From positions 2,609,001 to 2,673,000 of the forward strand of contig OY718807.1 in the NCBI GenBank assembly GCA_963070105.1: a DNA stretch of 64,000 nucleotides, given 5' to 3'. Both the position numbers and the translations under genes were made by a program. Under the pieces are notes generated by a model. It was given only the letters and a program-made list of their open reading frames with translations. It was not told the origin of the DNA and did not search any database. Shown piece after piece: positions 63,871 through 64,000 of this stretch (its first letter is position 1; each line of letters starts with the position of its first letter). The DNA is from Litomosoides sigmodontis. Taxonomy: Eukaryota; Nematoda; Chromadorea; Rhabditida; Onchocercidae.

Positions 63871-64000
63871 ACAAATTTCCCACTTGCAAGCATTCAAAGA
63901 TGCCGAAAAATATTAGATGTTGAAAAAATTAAATTAATTAGCAGTGAGTGAAAGAATAAATAGCAAGCAATTACTATTTAGCTATCGTAGCGCGAGGAAA

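Larger units (their letters stand above)
60397..64000. other. Region upstream of the TMC gene
   Basis: It should contain the TMC promoter at its left end. It carries GA, TG and CA/CATA microsatellites, a 35-bp tandem duplication near 63.8 kb and one exon-like plus-strand frame at 63.17-63.37 kb. No other gene is supported. Confidence 0.5.

Overview
This window is nuclear DNA from a nematode, probably a spirurid or filarial (clade III) species. The evidence is strongly AT-rich sequence, genes cut into many short exons with ordinary GT-AG introns (some only about 50-60 bp), long AT-rich introns carrying microsatellites, and proteins that read closest to C. elegans family members (an ftt-2-like 14-3-3 and a tmc-1-like channel). 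No bacterial or viral gene was recognised. All confidently recognised genes lie on the minus strand, so the window reads right to left.

Layout from right to left. 60.4-46.05 kb holds a transmembrane channel-like (TMC) mechanotransduction channel gene. 44.1-41.16 kb holds CTU2/NCS2, a partner in wobble-uridine 2-thiolation of tRNA. 38.93-33.88 kb holds an FBXW5-like F-box/WD-repeat protein. 27.68-23.66 kb holds a 14-3-3 protein. 20.84-15.87 kb holds an unrecognised single-pass membrane protein with a very tyrosine-rich tail. 15.65-15.0 kb holds a tiny three-exon gene of unknown function. 13.63-4.15 kb holds CPSF1 (CPSF160), the large scaffold of the mRNA 3'-end cleavage and polyadenylation factor. 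The spaces hold AT-rich sequence, microsatellites and a few exon-like fragments without a supported gene model.

The strongest finding is in the 14-3-3 gene. One 164-nt exon is present twice in tandem, 59 bp apart, with identical length and splice phases. Using both or neither shifts the reading frame, so the pair should be mutually exclusive. The two versions differ at the position equivalent to human 14-3-3 zeta Ser184 (Ala-Pro in one, Ser-Pro in the other). The second is the tyrosine-rich membrane protein: a short outside segment, one membrane helix, a juxtamembrane Cys-Cys, a proline-rich stretch and about a dozen tyrosine-x-x-hydrophobic motifs, the architecture of LAT/PAG-type signalling scaffolds. 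The tiny 77-residue gene starts about 220 bp after its stop codon and may form an operon with it.

The genes do not form one pathway; they are mostly housekeeping (RNA 3' processing, tRNA modification, ubiquitin ligation, phosphoprotein binding) plus one sensory channel. Exon boundaries were read by eye from splice signals, phase and family similarity; gene ends are more certain than every internal junction.
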